64,000 bases of DNA from Laccaria trichodermophora (Eukaryota > Basidiomycota > Agaricomycetes > Agaricales > Hydnangiaceae), in contig JACTVC010000003.1 in NCBI GenBank assembly GCA_018417955.1, positions 3,348,001-3,412,000 of the forward strand, written 5' to 3'. Below, piece by piece: positions 26,335 to 38,038 of the stretch (positions within the stretch are counted from its first letter, which is position 1; each line of letters opens with the position of its first letter). Under the pieces are notes generated by a model. It did no database searches, was not told the DNA's origin, and saw nothing but the letters and a program-made list of their open reading frames with translations. The position numbers were made by a program, and so were the translations under genes.

Positions 26335-26412
26335 AATGCACTCTGGGCAGTATCAAATGGAGGCTATGAGGCTATTGCAAAGCTGTTGATGGAGAAGGGT
26401 GCAGATGAAATG
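24406..26412 (+). repeat. Ankyrin repeat array, 99-bp units
   Basis: About 20 tandem 33-residue units of the form LLIEKGADVNAQGG, then YGNALQAAS, then GHEAIAK. Units are very similar at DNA level and almost lack CpG. Some pairs are near-identical (for example the units with VNAEAGNNGNALYAAS), showing segmental duplication inside the array. The last unit continues past the TGA at 26332 in the same frame to a TAA at about 26414. Confidence 0.9.
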
Positions 26413-28563
26413 TAATTGGCCCTGTCAGATGCATCCAGTAATTAAGGCAGTAGTCAGATGATAAAAAAGATACTGCACAAACCTTTACAAATGTTCAGAT
26501 AGAAGTATTCTTGGTATGCTTAGTATAAAGAAACATTGGCATGAAATTTTATGACTTTAATGGCAAAGTATGACATTTTGACATCTTGTTTTGCAATATG
26601 TGTAGCTAGAGAACAGTATGATGTTTAAAAGCAGTTTTGAGTGATTTTCTTACCATATTTGTCAAGTATAACAGAGCAGTTTCCATATGTGGATACAAGC
26701 ACTAGACTCTGACATTAGTTCTCCCCATTCTTGTTGACAACAGTGAGCACAACCACCATCCCCCTGATTACATTTTTCAGGTTATATCTCATGCTGATTT
26801 TTTTTTTCTTATTTGGCAATAAACATTGCATCCTGAAAATTGTATATAATATCAGTAGTGGTGAGCACAATTTCCTGTTTATTCCATGTTATATTTGGTT
26901 TATAAATCTACACTTTTACTCATTTTGGTCTGGTATTTGTAACTCTATCAGTGTGGCACAACTTTTTCACAATGACAGCATTCTGAACTCAGCATGTAAA
27001 ATGGTGCTTGTAGACTTCTTGCCTGGGAGTCCACATGGAAAAGTCAGGGGAGTGGCTGATGTGAATCAGCACTTATTCTGTAGTTGATGAGCAGTTACAA
27101 GGTGCTCAACTGGCCAGAAGTGTCAAAGTAGGTAGCTGCAAGCTTAGAGACTTGTCAGGCATGAGTAGTGTTTAAAAGTCTGGTCTAGTCCAGTTTTCTG
27201 ATGCCCCAGGGCATTAACCGTAACTGTGACTGGTCTGCCTTTTTCAAGGTCTTTACCTTCCCCAGGTTATTCCATATGGAATCTGTGGAACTATGAAGAA
27301 TTCCATATGGAATCCATGGAATCAATGTTGGCTGAGGACCCAGTCAGTTTCTTATTCCATAGACATCATGGATTCCATATGGAATGATGATGGAATGGTC
27401 ATGGAATCAAGGGGTGTCAGATCCAATGATTACGGACATCAGATCCACTCATGACAAATCACAATTGGTGATATCTGAGAGACAGCATAGCACCTTCCCA
27501 TCAAACTCATACCAACTCCAGTGGGAATTTAGTGGTACTGGTAAATTAATAGCTGGTAAAGGAAATTGGGAGTGAGATAGAAAAGTCAGAAGGGATAATG
27601 GGTTTGCATGGTGCATATCAGTGAACACAACATGCAACCCCCATCTATTGCCTAGCCTTGTTTGAAAGTTGTTTCTTCCTCTTGAGATATTGTGATTTTT
27701 TCTTGGTACTCTTGAAGTTCTCACCTGTCTCATATGTTTTCTCCTGGGCTGATGCTAAACCTGAAGGTGATGGTGCATGCTATCTTCTATTGCACCTCTG
27801 TGCAGAGCCTGCATTCACCAGTATGTTAGTGCATGCCTTTGACCACCCTTGGCTGTAGCCATATACTATATTGACTGAACCCACCCACCTAAGTCCATTG
27901 CTGGGAGGATGTATCCATGCATTAGCCCTAAGCATGGGTTTTTGCAGTAGATATATATATTTTGGTGTATAATAGATCTTGCTTCTTTATATCTAAATAT
28001 ATGTCAACAATGCACAGTTTAAAATCTGAGGTGATATTTCTGCTCTACAGCTTTGTTTTTTTATAGAAAGATCCTCAGTAACTTCACCAAATATATCTTT
28101 AATAATGTTCTGACACTTCCGAATAGTTTCCCTCTGTTGATTGCAACCATGATAGCTTGATTCGACAAACCTGTTTTGGATGACATTGGCCTTTTGACAC
28201 CTTTGGTACACAATAGTAAACAGTGATGTAGGGTGAATTTGATACCATGCGGCCACCTCCATGTCTACCAGGCTCTCCTCAAAATGGTATAGATGACAAG
28301 CTCAATTCATTCCCTTTCCTTCCCATACTAAAACTTTGGACTTTTGCACTGTCCTGGTGAGTAAGACAACATAACTTTCCTGTGCAGATTTGAACGATGC
28401 CTTCAGTACACAAATGTAAACAATGGTTGAAGTGGCTACCCATCACCCAGGGCAATCCACCCTTCCCATATAAGAGCAGGAAAAGTAGAATACATGGTAC
28501 CTTGATCCATGTGTAAGGTTTTTGTATAAAGAAATCAAAGGACAGTGTCAGCTACATGATAAT
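26335..28563. other. AT-rich, CpG-poor intergenic region
   Basis: No gene is recognised. It begins with the relic last ankyrin unit (to about 26415). Between about 27270 and 27390 three copies of the 12-bp palindrome TTCCATATGGAA occur with several degenerate neighbours. Confidence 0.4.
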
Positions 28564-31480
28564 CTAATCATCATCCTCGAAGAATGCCTCAACAGCTGGA
28601 TTGAGGACTGTCATGCTTCCCTCACCACTGTCCTTATCACACATAAAGGGTACCAGAGGCTGGTCCCAGAGGCAAGTGAATTGCACATGAATATCATGCT
28701 GGATACCAGCCTGTTGTGCTGCATATGCCTTCACCCCTTCACATGCTGCTGTGTCTAGACCTGACCATCCTTCTTGATGGTTGTCCCACCACGATGCCTT
28801 CCACTCAAGAGTTCTCTGAACCCTCCTCATCTCTTCTTTCAATAGCATCACCTCCTCCAACCACTGTAAGCTCCTTGCTTGTGCCTTGGCCCACTCGACA
28901 TGTAGAGCTGAGGAAACTTAGTGCCATGATGTACTCAACCAAAAAAGATGTACCCTTGTTCAAACCATCATTCAAACTGTCATCTTCTCCATGCCCTTTT
29001 ACTCCCCAGATCCATGAAACCATGTGCCTACCCTCCCCAAGTCCCCTTTCAAGAGCAACTCACTGTTTTTTTGACAAAAGGCGGCTGTCTGGTCTGATCC
29101 CATCATTCGGAATCTCTATGCTAATTTCAGTGCCATCAGGTGTCGTTAGGTCTCCATCATTCAGCTCCTTCAACTCCCTTTCTCAATCATCTGGACTGAT
29201 CAGCTCAAGCAGTGCCTGACATGTCACACAGTATTTGACAGCAAGTGCCTTGCACTTGCCCTCAATATGGCTAATTGTGTCTGTGGCTCGCATATTTGGG
29301 TTTTGACCTCAAATGTTTCTGTTGTGAAAGCTAATGAACGACAGCCAACCTCGTTGAAGAGTCCAAATCTTCTCTAGTGCATCCAGGCATTGTGCTTGCC
29401 ATAGCCTTGTTTCAATGTTGACCAAACCTGCCTGGCAGTTGTGAATGCGATGATTGACCAGAAGGGCAGAGGGAAGCCATAGCTGCTGGTGCTCAACCTC
29501 AGGTTGAACATGTTTCATCTCAGGAAGGTGCTGCTGAGCTTCCTCCACTTGAGCAAGCATGACAGTGGCTGCAGGGGTGTAAACATCTTGCAAGTTACAG
29601 AACTGTTTTAGCTGATGCATCAGCACCAGCTGCCATTGTTGTAGTTCATTGTCTCGATGTACCATCAGTGCCTTGGGTCCCCTCACATCCCATGTGATGC
29701 ACTGTCTGAATGACCAAAAATAGTAAGTTGTGGTTTTAATGTGTGACTGAGAACAGCCTCACTGATTTTCCTCAATCAACAAACCCATTGAGATGAATGC
29801 AGTTGGTCCAGTTGAATGGATGTGTGGGTCACCAGCTGCAAGCTCTTTCTTCTCCTCTTCCAAAAGCTGATTCTTGACATCATTTTGGGATGCATCTAGA
29901 GCAGGGCATGTAAATATATTTATATGACTGTATCAGATATGAAAACTTATGAGTGATGAGTGAAACGTAAGGGTTCAGCTTGCTTGGATCTTCCTCCCAA
30001 TCAAGAACCATCACCGTCCACTGCTCAATATTGACCCTCCCACCCTCATGGAGAGAGTCTGTAAACTTGTTGAATATTTGAATTGCTGCTTCTGTTCTTT
30101 AATGGCCAGTAGCAGTCGGGAATGTAATGTGGTCCCTGATGGTGAAAGAAGGTTAATAAACAGCCTCATAATGAATGGGCAAAACTTACTGAGTGAGATG
30201 TACTTCCTCCAATTATGGTGACCGAAATGGTCATCAAGCATGTCATGCCGGGATCCTGGGCCCATCTCCTTGGTACTATTGGCCACTTGGTTCATCTCGG
30301 CCCAACTCCACTCAATCCCCTTGCCATCAGTTTGCCCCATGCCTGGCTTGAAGTTCAGAGAATGCAGGGCTTGACATGGTAGTTTATGCATGGGACAGTG
30401 GCACTTAGGTATGCCCCAATCGGTGGAAACACCATCAGGTAATTTTAGGTGGTCAGGGAGAGCTTCCATGTGGTTAAAAAAATTGACTTTGAACTGGCAG
30501 GCGATGTCATATGATATAAAAATGCTGAGGACCAGTACAGGAGTGAGTGCTGACAGCAGGATGTAATCCATGTTGCAATATCTGATCACATTCTATTAGC
30601 TTCATATTGTTACAATCAAAGCAGACAAACCTTTCTCCCTTCTGGAGATCGCCTACTCCACTGCTTCTAACAATTTCATGACAGGCGCACAAAGCCATGC
30701 TGACCCCTGTTGAGCACAGCCCTGCTGAAAATTTGGTTTCAGCATGGGCCAAGGTTCTGAATCCACTGCAAGAGCTAATCTGAAAAAAGGATTTCATTAG
30801 AAACCATATGTGGGAGAGTTGAAATGAGCTTACATCCTTTTGTGTTGCATACTTCAAAATGTGCTTGCAGTATGGCTTGTTGTCAGTGAAATAAGCCATT
30901 CTGGTATGTAAGCCAGGGTCCTTCTTGATCGACGACCGCATCAGGTTCTTCAATAGAAAGTTCACATCCAAGGCTAGGATTAATGTATAAAGAAACCTGT
31001 AAGATTGTCAGATAAGTAGGACCAAGATGGTGGGAAGTTGTACCTCATTTCTTTGGGAACTTGTTCCCATTCATTTTGCAGATTGATGCCAGGAATTTGA
31101 ACAAGATTGAAGCACACTATGCACTGCTATCAGCAAATATTACATGAATCACATGTTCTCAGATAAGCAGAAATTACATGCAAATCACACATCTTATCAT
31201 GATGCAAGTAATGGTCAAGAAACCCCCAGTGAGTATGTCATTCAAAAACTGGAATTATAAGAGTTCATATATAACTACACAGACAGGTAACTGATAAATG
31301 AAATAATGGAAGGTGCACCTTCTCATTGGACTCCAATCATCACCCTGCATCTCTTCCAGAACCTTGAACAATTCCAACAGTCTGTGAAATTCCATGAAGA
31401 TTCACTTATCAAAGTAGGAGGAAAACCTGCATAATTAGTTTCATTCTGAAAGTAGTATTGCTTGGGTGGTTACTCCTTTA
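28564..31480 (-). pseudogene. KDZ-type DNA transposase with two in-frame TGA codons
   Basis: Read on the minus strand, exons follow the KDZ (Kyakuja-Dileera-Zisupton) transposase order: DVNFLLKNLMRS, KDPGLHTRMAYF, AGLCSTGVSMALCACHE, GDLQKGERYCNMDYILLS, YDIACQFKVNFF, CQALHSLNFKPGMGQTDGKG, STKEMGPGSRHDMLDDHFG, VNIEQWTVMVLDWEEDPS, and a C-terminal KEEMRRVQRTLEWKASWW helix. Splice sites at 30582-30630 and around 30781-30835 join cleanly in frame. Two TGA codons break the downstream part, at 29311-29309 (where relatives usually have Arg in NxRGQ) and 29185-29183. The N-terminal part beyond 31130 is harder to follow. The element ends are not defined. It moves DNA by a cut-and-paste DDE-type reaction in intact relatives. 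Confidence 0.8.
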
Positions 31481-32442
31481 TGATACCCATTTCTTCCATA
31501 AACAGATCCTTTCACCCCTTGTGTGATATGACTTTGTTATATGAACTCAAAATGGGTCAGTGTAAGGCAGTCTCTCCTAATTGTAATGCCTGCCTATGTC
31601 GTCCTGTAAGTGCAAAGATCTTTTCAGGTTGATTGAATCCTGTATCAATGATGGTTTCTTCAAATGAGGAGAAAGGCATACAAGAAGGAAAGTTTACAAG
31701 TATCTCCTTGTACAACCCACAGTCGGGTAAGTCCTCAAAACTGAAAGGCACTCCCAATTTGACAAGGTCTTCTATGCCCAGGTATTTATTTTCAAAAGTC
31801 TCTGAAATGACTGTATCCTCATCTTATTCCTGTGCCATTTGGAACAATAGTGCTTCAGGGATATCCAGTAATTTAGGGAGGTCAGGCAGAAGATGTTTCA
31901 TGTGCTTGTCTCCAGTATTGATTTTCTCCCTCAAGGCATGTCTGTTGTTCCAGAAGAGGATACAGTAAAAGTCATACCTTTCATCATTCCTGATGATTGA
32001 GAATTGTTGGTCTTCCTTCCTGGCTTCTTTATAATATACATGAGGTCAGGGACCAAATTGCAAATTCAATGCTGTTTGTGATGAGATGATCTAGTGGTCT
32101 AGTGTGAATTGCTTGTATTTGCCAAGATCTTGAGATAATGAGATTTGAAAGATCAATTGCATGGCATGGATACTTACACAAATGTGGGGAAGTTCCCAAT
32201 GTGTCCACCAATGTTAGAGTATGTTGGCTCTGACATTGGGGTATTCCTGCAATTACAAATATTGGTTACTTCAAGATGGCTAAGACTTACCAAGGCTTTG
32301 GATTAGAATGGTGTTCATGGATAAATGTCTTGAAGTTGTGTGACTCATGCCTTGTTTGAATTTGAAGAAAAAATGTTAACATTTTTGTTTTGACTTGTTT
32401 GCAGAGAGACTGAAGAATGAGAGAGAAAGGTTAGGCTTGTGA

Positions 32443-32491
32443 CCAGCTGTTATCTTTCAAACTCTGGGGTTCATCTCAAGATAACAGCTGG
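32443..32491. repeat. Hairpin with 14-bp perfect arms
   Basis: CCAGCTGTTATCTT at 32443-32456 and its exact reverse complement AAGATAACAGCTGG at 32478-32491, separated by 21 bases. Could be a small foldback element remnant or a structured RNA region. Confidence 0.6.
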
Positions 32492-33090
32492 GAACAATGA
32501 ATCACTTGTAGTAAGGTCATGCTTTGTCACATCTGACTTAGTGAAAATCCATTGAAATTGTGGTTGGCTACTACATACACCTCCTCCTCTACTCCATCCA
32601 CTCTTCCCTCACTTGAGATATCAGATCAGTTGTTATCCTCATTTGCAAATATGTCAATTTCAGCAAAAAGTTCATCACAATGATGCCAAAAATTGGCTCT
32701 TTCTGTCTCATTGAGCCCTTCAGATATTCTCTTGCTGGTGTGTTGATCTTCATCCTCAGGCTTGCATGCAACAGAACCTGTGGCATCTCTTGCCTTTGTT
32801 GAGTAAACTGCTCAACATAGTCTTCAGCTTCCATGGATGAAGATCCAGCCTCTTCAAGCTGAGTTAAGTAGACCTCGAGCCCCAAATGATGAAGTTGATT
32901 TTTAGTCAAAAAATTTGTTTTTACAAACCTATTTCTATTGATTCCAGGTGTAATGAAATGTACAGAAAAGCTATGTTGAAAAAAAGGATTTGTGGAAAGA
33001 AGTTGAATGAGTGGTTGGGCATTGAATCATGAAATTTCACTAAGTCAGCATCACACAAAGGGGATTCCCCTTAAAATGCATCTGTTACTC

Positions 33091-33190
33091 CCAGTCCTTA
33101 GGTGGTGATCCTTCTTTTCACAGTCCACCATATGTTTGCCATGACAACAATGCCACAACAAATAATAAACAATCACCACCTAAGGACTGG
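33091..33190. repeat. Foldback element with 19-bp perfect arms
   Basis: The 19-base arm at 33091-33109 (CCAGTCCTTAGGTGGTGAT) is matched exactly by its reverse complement at 33172-33190, with a 62-base centre. The size and perfection fit a short non-autonomous inverted-repeat element or an element terminus. Confidence 0.7.
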
Positions 33191-33556
33191 TCACGAGTCT
33201 AGAGAAAAGTTACTGTAATCATGGATTACCTTTGTTTTGCATCACCTTCCCACAGACACATCACATACACAACCTCCTTGGACTTCACTTTTCTTTTGAA
33301 CCACCATCATCCCTGCATATCCAGATTCCATTGTACTCCATATTTCATACTCTCAGAAACATACACAAGGTCTATCTCTCTTGTATGTATGTTGAGTCTC
33401 CTTTTCTTTTAGGTAATCTATTCCCTAGGATCCAAGTTACATGAGTTTCAAACTTCAACAAAAATAGGTAAACATAATGGACAACTCTACACATCAATGG
33501 TACTAGTACATGTATGGCAGAGTCCAATAAGCACTGAACACCAGTTACCAGAAGTA

Positions 33557-36500
33557 TTACTCTTTTGTAGATAGCCTAATCTGTTTCTGGGTTCTCTCTG
33601 AGTCACCACCATCCTCAGCTCTTCGTTTCTGTCTTCTGTGTAGAAATTCTTCCCCATGGTAATCTTCCTTTACATCCTCCCTATTCTTCTCCACCTCAGC
33701 CATTTCCTCCTCAGTCATTTTCCCCTCATCTTCATCCTCCTCAAAATCTTCCTCAATTGGTTCAATAGCTTGGATCTCCAGCCTTTCCACCTCTGTTCCA
33801 TCTTCCTTGTATGCAAATACAAATTCTTGCATGGCTACAATTGTGGCTGGGTCATTTTGTCTTTTATAAATATCCAAAATGTGAATCCACATTCTCTCTA
33901 CCTCCATATATTTTTCTTGCATTGAGTATGTCATTACAAGAGACATCATGGTCTCAATGGTCTCTGGATGTTCCTCTCCTAGAATTCTTCTCCTCACATC
34001 CAGGACTTGGACCCACAGCTTCTCTGCCTTTGTGGGTAATTTCAACTTGATGTAAATTTTTGAAAGATCAATCTTTGTTTCAACTGTATCTTGGTGTTCT
34101 TCTCCAATGATTCTGCTTTGTAAATCCAGAAGTTGGACCCCTAGCTTCTCTGCTTCTGTATATTTGCTCAGATCATCAAGTGTTGCAAAAAGATTTCCCA
34201 TGGCTTGGAGTGTGATTGGGTGTTCTTCTCCAAAAATTTGTTGCCTTAGATTCAGGGCATGAATCTCTAACTTTTCTGCCTCTGAATACTTTCCCAGATG
34301 TGAGCATGCTGAGGCAAGATTTCCCATGGCCATCATTGTGTCTGGGTGCTCTTCTCCAAAGACTCTTTTGCACACATCTAGAAGCTTAGCATACTGTATC
34401 TCTGCTTCTGCAAATTTCTCAAGCTCATCAAACATTCCTGCAAGATTTTTTATAGCATCAATTGTGTTTGGATGCTCCTCTCCATGGACTCTGTTGCTTG
34501 AATTTAGAACTAGAATTGCCAGGTCCTCTGCCTTTATAAATTGTCCCATTTTTCTGTAGAGGATTGAAAGATTCTTCCCCATTCTGATTGTGTCTGGATG
34601 TTCTTTTCCAAGAATTCTGCCTTCTGCATCTAAAACTTTGATTCCTAATTTCTCTGCCTCAGTGTATTTGCCAAGCTCTCCAAGCGATACTACAAGATTA
34701 GCCATGGCTTCAAGTGTATCTGGATGATCTTCTCCAAAAATTCTGGTACTAATATTTACAGCTTGGATTTTTAGCTTCTCAGCCTCTTCATACTGTTCCT
34801 GGCCCAAGTATGTTGCTGCAAGATTTCCTATGGCTCTCACAGTAATTGGGTGTTCTTCTCCATAAAGTCTTCTGCTTGCATCAAGAAATTGGACATTCAG
34901 CTTCTCTGCATCAGTGTACTTTTTCTGAATCCAGTAGAATCTTGCAAGGCTTCCCAGAGCATTGATAGTATTTGGATGTTCATCCCCATGGATCCTATTG
35001 CATACATGCAAAACTTGGGTACCTAATCTCTCTGCCTCTTCATAATTTTCCAGATGTAAATATGTTGATGCAAGGTTTTCCAAAGCCAAGATTGTGTCTG
35101 GATGTTCTTCTCCAAGAATTCTGCTTTTTATAGTGAAAACTTGGTTCTGCAGCTGCTCTGCCTCTACATATTTACCCAGATGTGAGTATGCTGATGCAAG
35201 ATTCTCTAAAACTAAAATTTCATCTGGATGTTCTTGTCCCAAAAATTTATTTCTGATACTCAAAACTTGGGTCTCTAGCTTTTTTGCCTCTTCATATTTA
35301 CATAGATGTGAGTATGTTGATGCAAGGTTTGACAAAGCTGAGATTGTAGCTGGATGTTCCTCTCCAAGACTTCTGTTCCTTGCATCCAGAACTTGGATCT
35401 CTAATTTTTCTGCCTCTACATATTTGCCCAGATCTGAGTATGTTGATGCAAGGTTTGCCAAAGCCAATATTGTGTTTGGATGTTTCTCACCAAGAATTTT
35501 CTTGCTTGTATCCAGAACTTGTATATTCAGCTTCTCTGCCTCTGTGTATCTTCCCAGGCCATGATATGTGGTTGCAAGATTTGACATAGCTATGATTGTG
35601 TTTGGGTGTTCCACTCCAAGAATTCTGTTGGTTGCATCCAAAACTTGCAATTCCAGCTGCTCTGCCTCTGTGTATCTTCCCAAATTTTGATATGTTGCTG
35701 CTAGATTTCCTATGGCTCTGATTGTGTCTGGGTGTTCCACTCCAAGAATTCTGTTTCTTGCATCCAGAACTTGCACATCCAGCTTCTCTGCATTTTTGTA
35801 TTTTCCCAAGTTGCGATATGTTGCTGCTAGATTTCCCATGGCTCTGATTGTGTCTGGGTGTTCCACTCCAAGAATTCTCTTCCTTGCATCCAGAACTTGG
35901 ATCTCCAGCTTCTCTGACTCTGTGTATTTTCCCAGAGTTTCATATGTTACTGCTAGATTTGCCATGGCTCTGATTGTCTCTGGGTGTTCTACTCCAAGAA
36001 CTCTGTCTCTTGCATCCAGAATTTGGATCTCTAGCATTTCTGCCTTTGCATATTCTTCCAGGCTTGAGTATGTTACAGCAAGATTTTCCATGGCATCAAC
36101 TGTTACTTGATGTACTTCTCCAAAACCCCTTTTACTTGCATTGAGAACTTGGATCTCCATTTTCTCTGCCTCTGTGTATCTTCCTAACATACCATAGACT
36201 TTTGCAAGATTTCTTATGGCTCTGGTTGTGTCTTGGTGTTCCCACCCAAGAATTCTGCTTCTTTTATCCAGAACTTTGACAGCTAGCATTTCTGCCTCAT
36301 TTGCATAACCTTGCTCCATGAACAGCAGACCAATCTTTTCACAAGCATCATCAAAGTAGCTATCAGCACTCTCCTCCTGCTTATGCATAGAATTGTGCTG
36401 CATATTTGCCCTCATATGTGAGACTAAGGTTCTTCTGAATCCATGTGGTTGAATTTCAAAGTTTCTCTTTGGGCAAGACAAAATAGCACTCTTCAGAGAA

Positions 36501-38038
36501 CAAGACAAAATAACATGTGCCATCAAGCAACTTCTTTCTCTTTCATCTGCAGTCATCTGATCTCTAACCCAAGCATGAACTAGTGAATGCACAGAGTATA
36601 CACTGGTGAATGGGACCATCTTGACCATTGACAAAGAAAGAAGTAAGTGTATGCCTTCTTTGAAAATAAAGCTATCCCAAGTTCCTGCTTCATTGACATG
36701 TAGCAGTCTGCAGTCTATAATAGAATCTGCCAGAGGTAAACCAGAGGTGTGCTCTTTATCTACATGACCATGATGAAGTTCTGCAGCATAAGAAAAGATT
36801 TCTTCAGTGATTCCTTCATGATGGAAGAATGGAAATAAGTCCAGAAGGAGCATTGCACTATTGGCTGCATTAGCCTTAAGAGAATCATCAGATGCAGCCC
36901 TCTGCTTAATTTCTTTGTATGATAACTCCCAAGTTTCATAGACAGTTCTGTTATACTTAGATGCTCCAGTAAATTCAGACTGGGATAACAATGTTTTTTG
37001 ATGCTCAAAATATTTTCCAAGATAGTCTCTAATAGTGGTGGCTCCAGAAGCAATGTAAGCACCAGCCTGATCAATAGCAAGAGGAATGCAGAACAGCTCC
37101 TTTACAATCTTAGAAGCCTCAGTTTGAACATCCATTGAAGATAGATCCAAGCAACTGGCTTTTAGAAGCAATTCAATAGCATCATTCTCCTCCATCTCAC
37201 TTACTTCAGCAGAATTCTCAGATGAAGTCAGATTCCTCATTGTGGAGTTCCGGCTAGTTATCAGAATATTTCCTCCCAGGCCAGGGGGTAAGTAGGCCTC
37301 CAGCTCTTCTGGTGTCAGAGAATCAGCATTGTCAAAGACTATTGCATAGTTATCTTTCAGCAAGCCTAGCCACAGAAGAGCAGATTCAGGAGAGCCATCC
37401 AGCATCAAAGACTGGGTTGCAGGAAGGTTAGATATACCCTTCAATCCCTGTTTGATTGTGGTAGTAGATGATGCATCAATCCAGAAAACATGAGAAAAGC
37501 TAGGGGAGTTGAGTCTCTGCAACTGCTTATTCAGCAGTGAGATACTCACTGATCAGACATATCCTCAATGAATTTCAAGCAAATCTGAGTTTTCCCAATA
37601 CCCCCTATCCCATACAACAGAAAGAACTTTCTCTTCTGAGCTGAGTCATTTGTGTCAGAAAAATGCCTCTTGAGTTTGGCGATGACTTCTGTGCGGCCTG
37701 TGAAACGATTGCTCGGATTTGGCACAAGGGGAATGACCCCATCGGACGTCGTCCTATTGCCATAATTGTTGTCAATGTTGATCTGCAAGAGGTTCACGTC
37801 CGTTAGTCATACAAAGGCCTTCGTAAAGTATTCACGCACGGTTTCCTTCGGAGGGACGACCGTGCCGTATGTCGCTCGGTTGACAAAGTGGTTGTTAACA
37901 TAGTTCTGCAAGAGATTCACGTCCATCAGTCAGACACAAGGACTTAGTAAAGGATTCACGCACGGTTGCAGCCATATCGATTGCGCTGCCACTCATAATG
38001 CAGTTATGGGCGCCCGTGACAAGGTTCCTGCTGTTCAT
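33557..38038 (-). CDS. NB-ARC/TPR NLR-like protein, long form
   Basis: Four exons, 38038-37964, 37905-37840, 37782-37550 and 37499-33557, close to 1,438 residues. Order: a short N-terminal segment (residues 1-47, GAHNCIMSGSAID); an NB-ARC-type NTPase with P-loop YGIGGIGKTQ (about residue 105), AIVFDNADSL as Walker B, GGNILITSRN, and PLAIDQAGAYI; a winged-helix-like part; about 20 tetratricopeptide repeats of 42 residues from about residue 520 to 1360; and an acidic then basic tail (EEDFEEDEDEG, RRQKRRAEDG) that could act as a nuclear signal. STAND proteins of this layout sense ligands through the repeats and signal through the N-terminus. Exon 2 resembles the start of exon 3 and the two flanking introns are alike. 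The 5' part keeps CpG, the rest almost none. Confidence 0.9.
33800..36320 (-). repeat. TPR array, 126-bp units (long NLR)
   Basis: About 20 units of the form GKYTEAEKLEIQVLDAR, then RILGEEHPDTI, then AMGNLA.TY. Units are more diverged than in the paralogue at 50.4-51.7 kb, so this array is older or less homogenised. Confidence 0.85.

Larger units (their letters stand above)
31481..33556. other. CpG-poor region with unrecognised open frames and two hairpins
   Basis: On the minus strand, a frame around 32030-31557 (YDFYCILFWNNRHALREK, then later VPFSFEDLPDCGLYKEIL) with one internal stop, and another at 32909-32589 (coiled, EAEDYVEQFTQQRQEMP), look like decayed coding sequence. I cannot assign either. 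They may belong to the KDZ element or to another old transposon. Confidence 0.35.

Noticed and set aside
30060..30180. Apparent frameshift in the KDZ transposase between the ISL and QQFKYST frames
   Set aside because: A longer intron ending at AAAGAACAG joins ISL to KAAIQIFNKF in frame, restoring the conserved W..MV..WE.DPS part.
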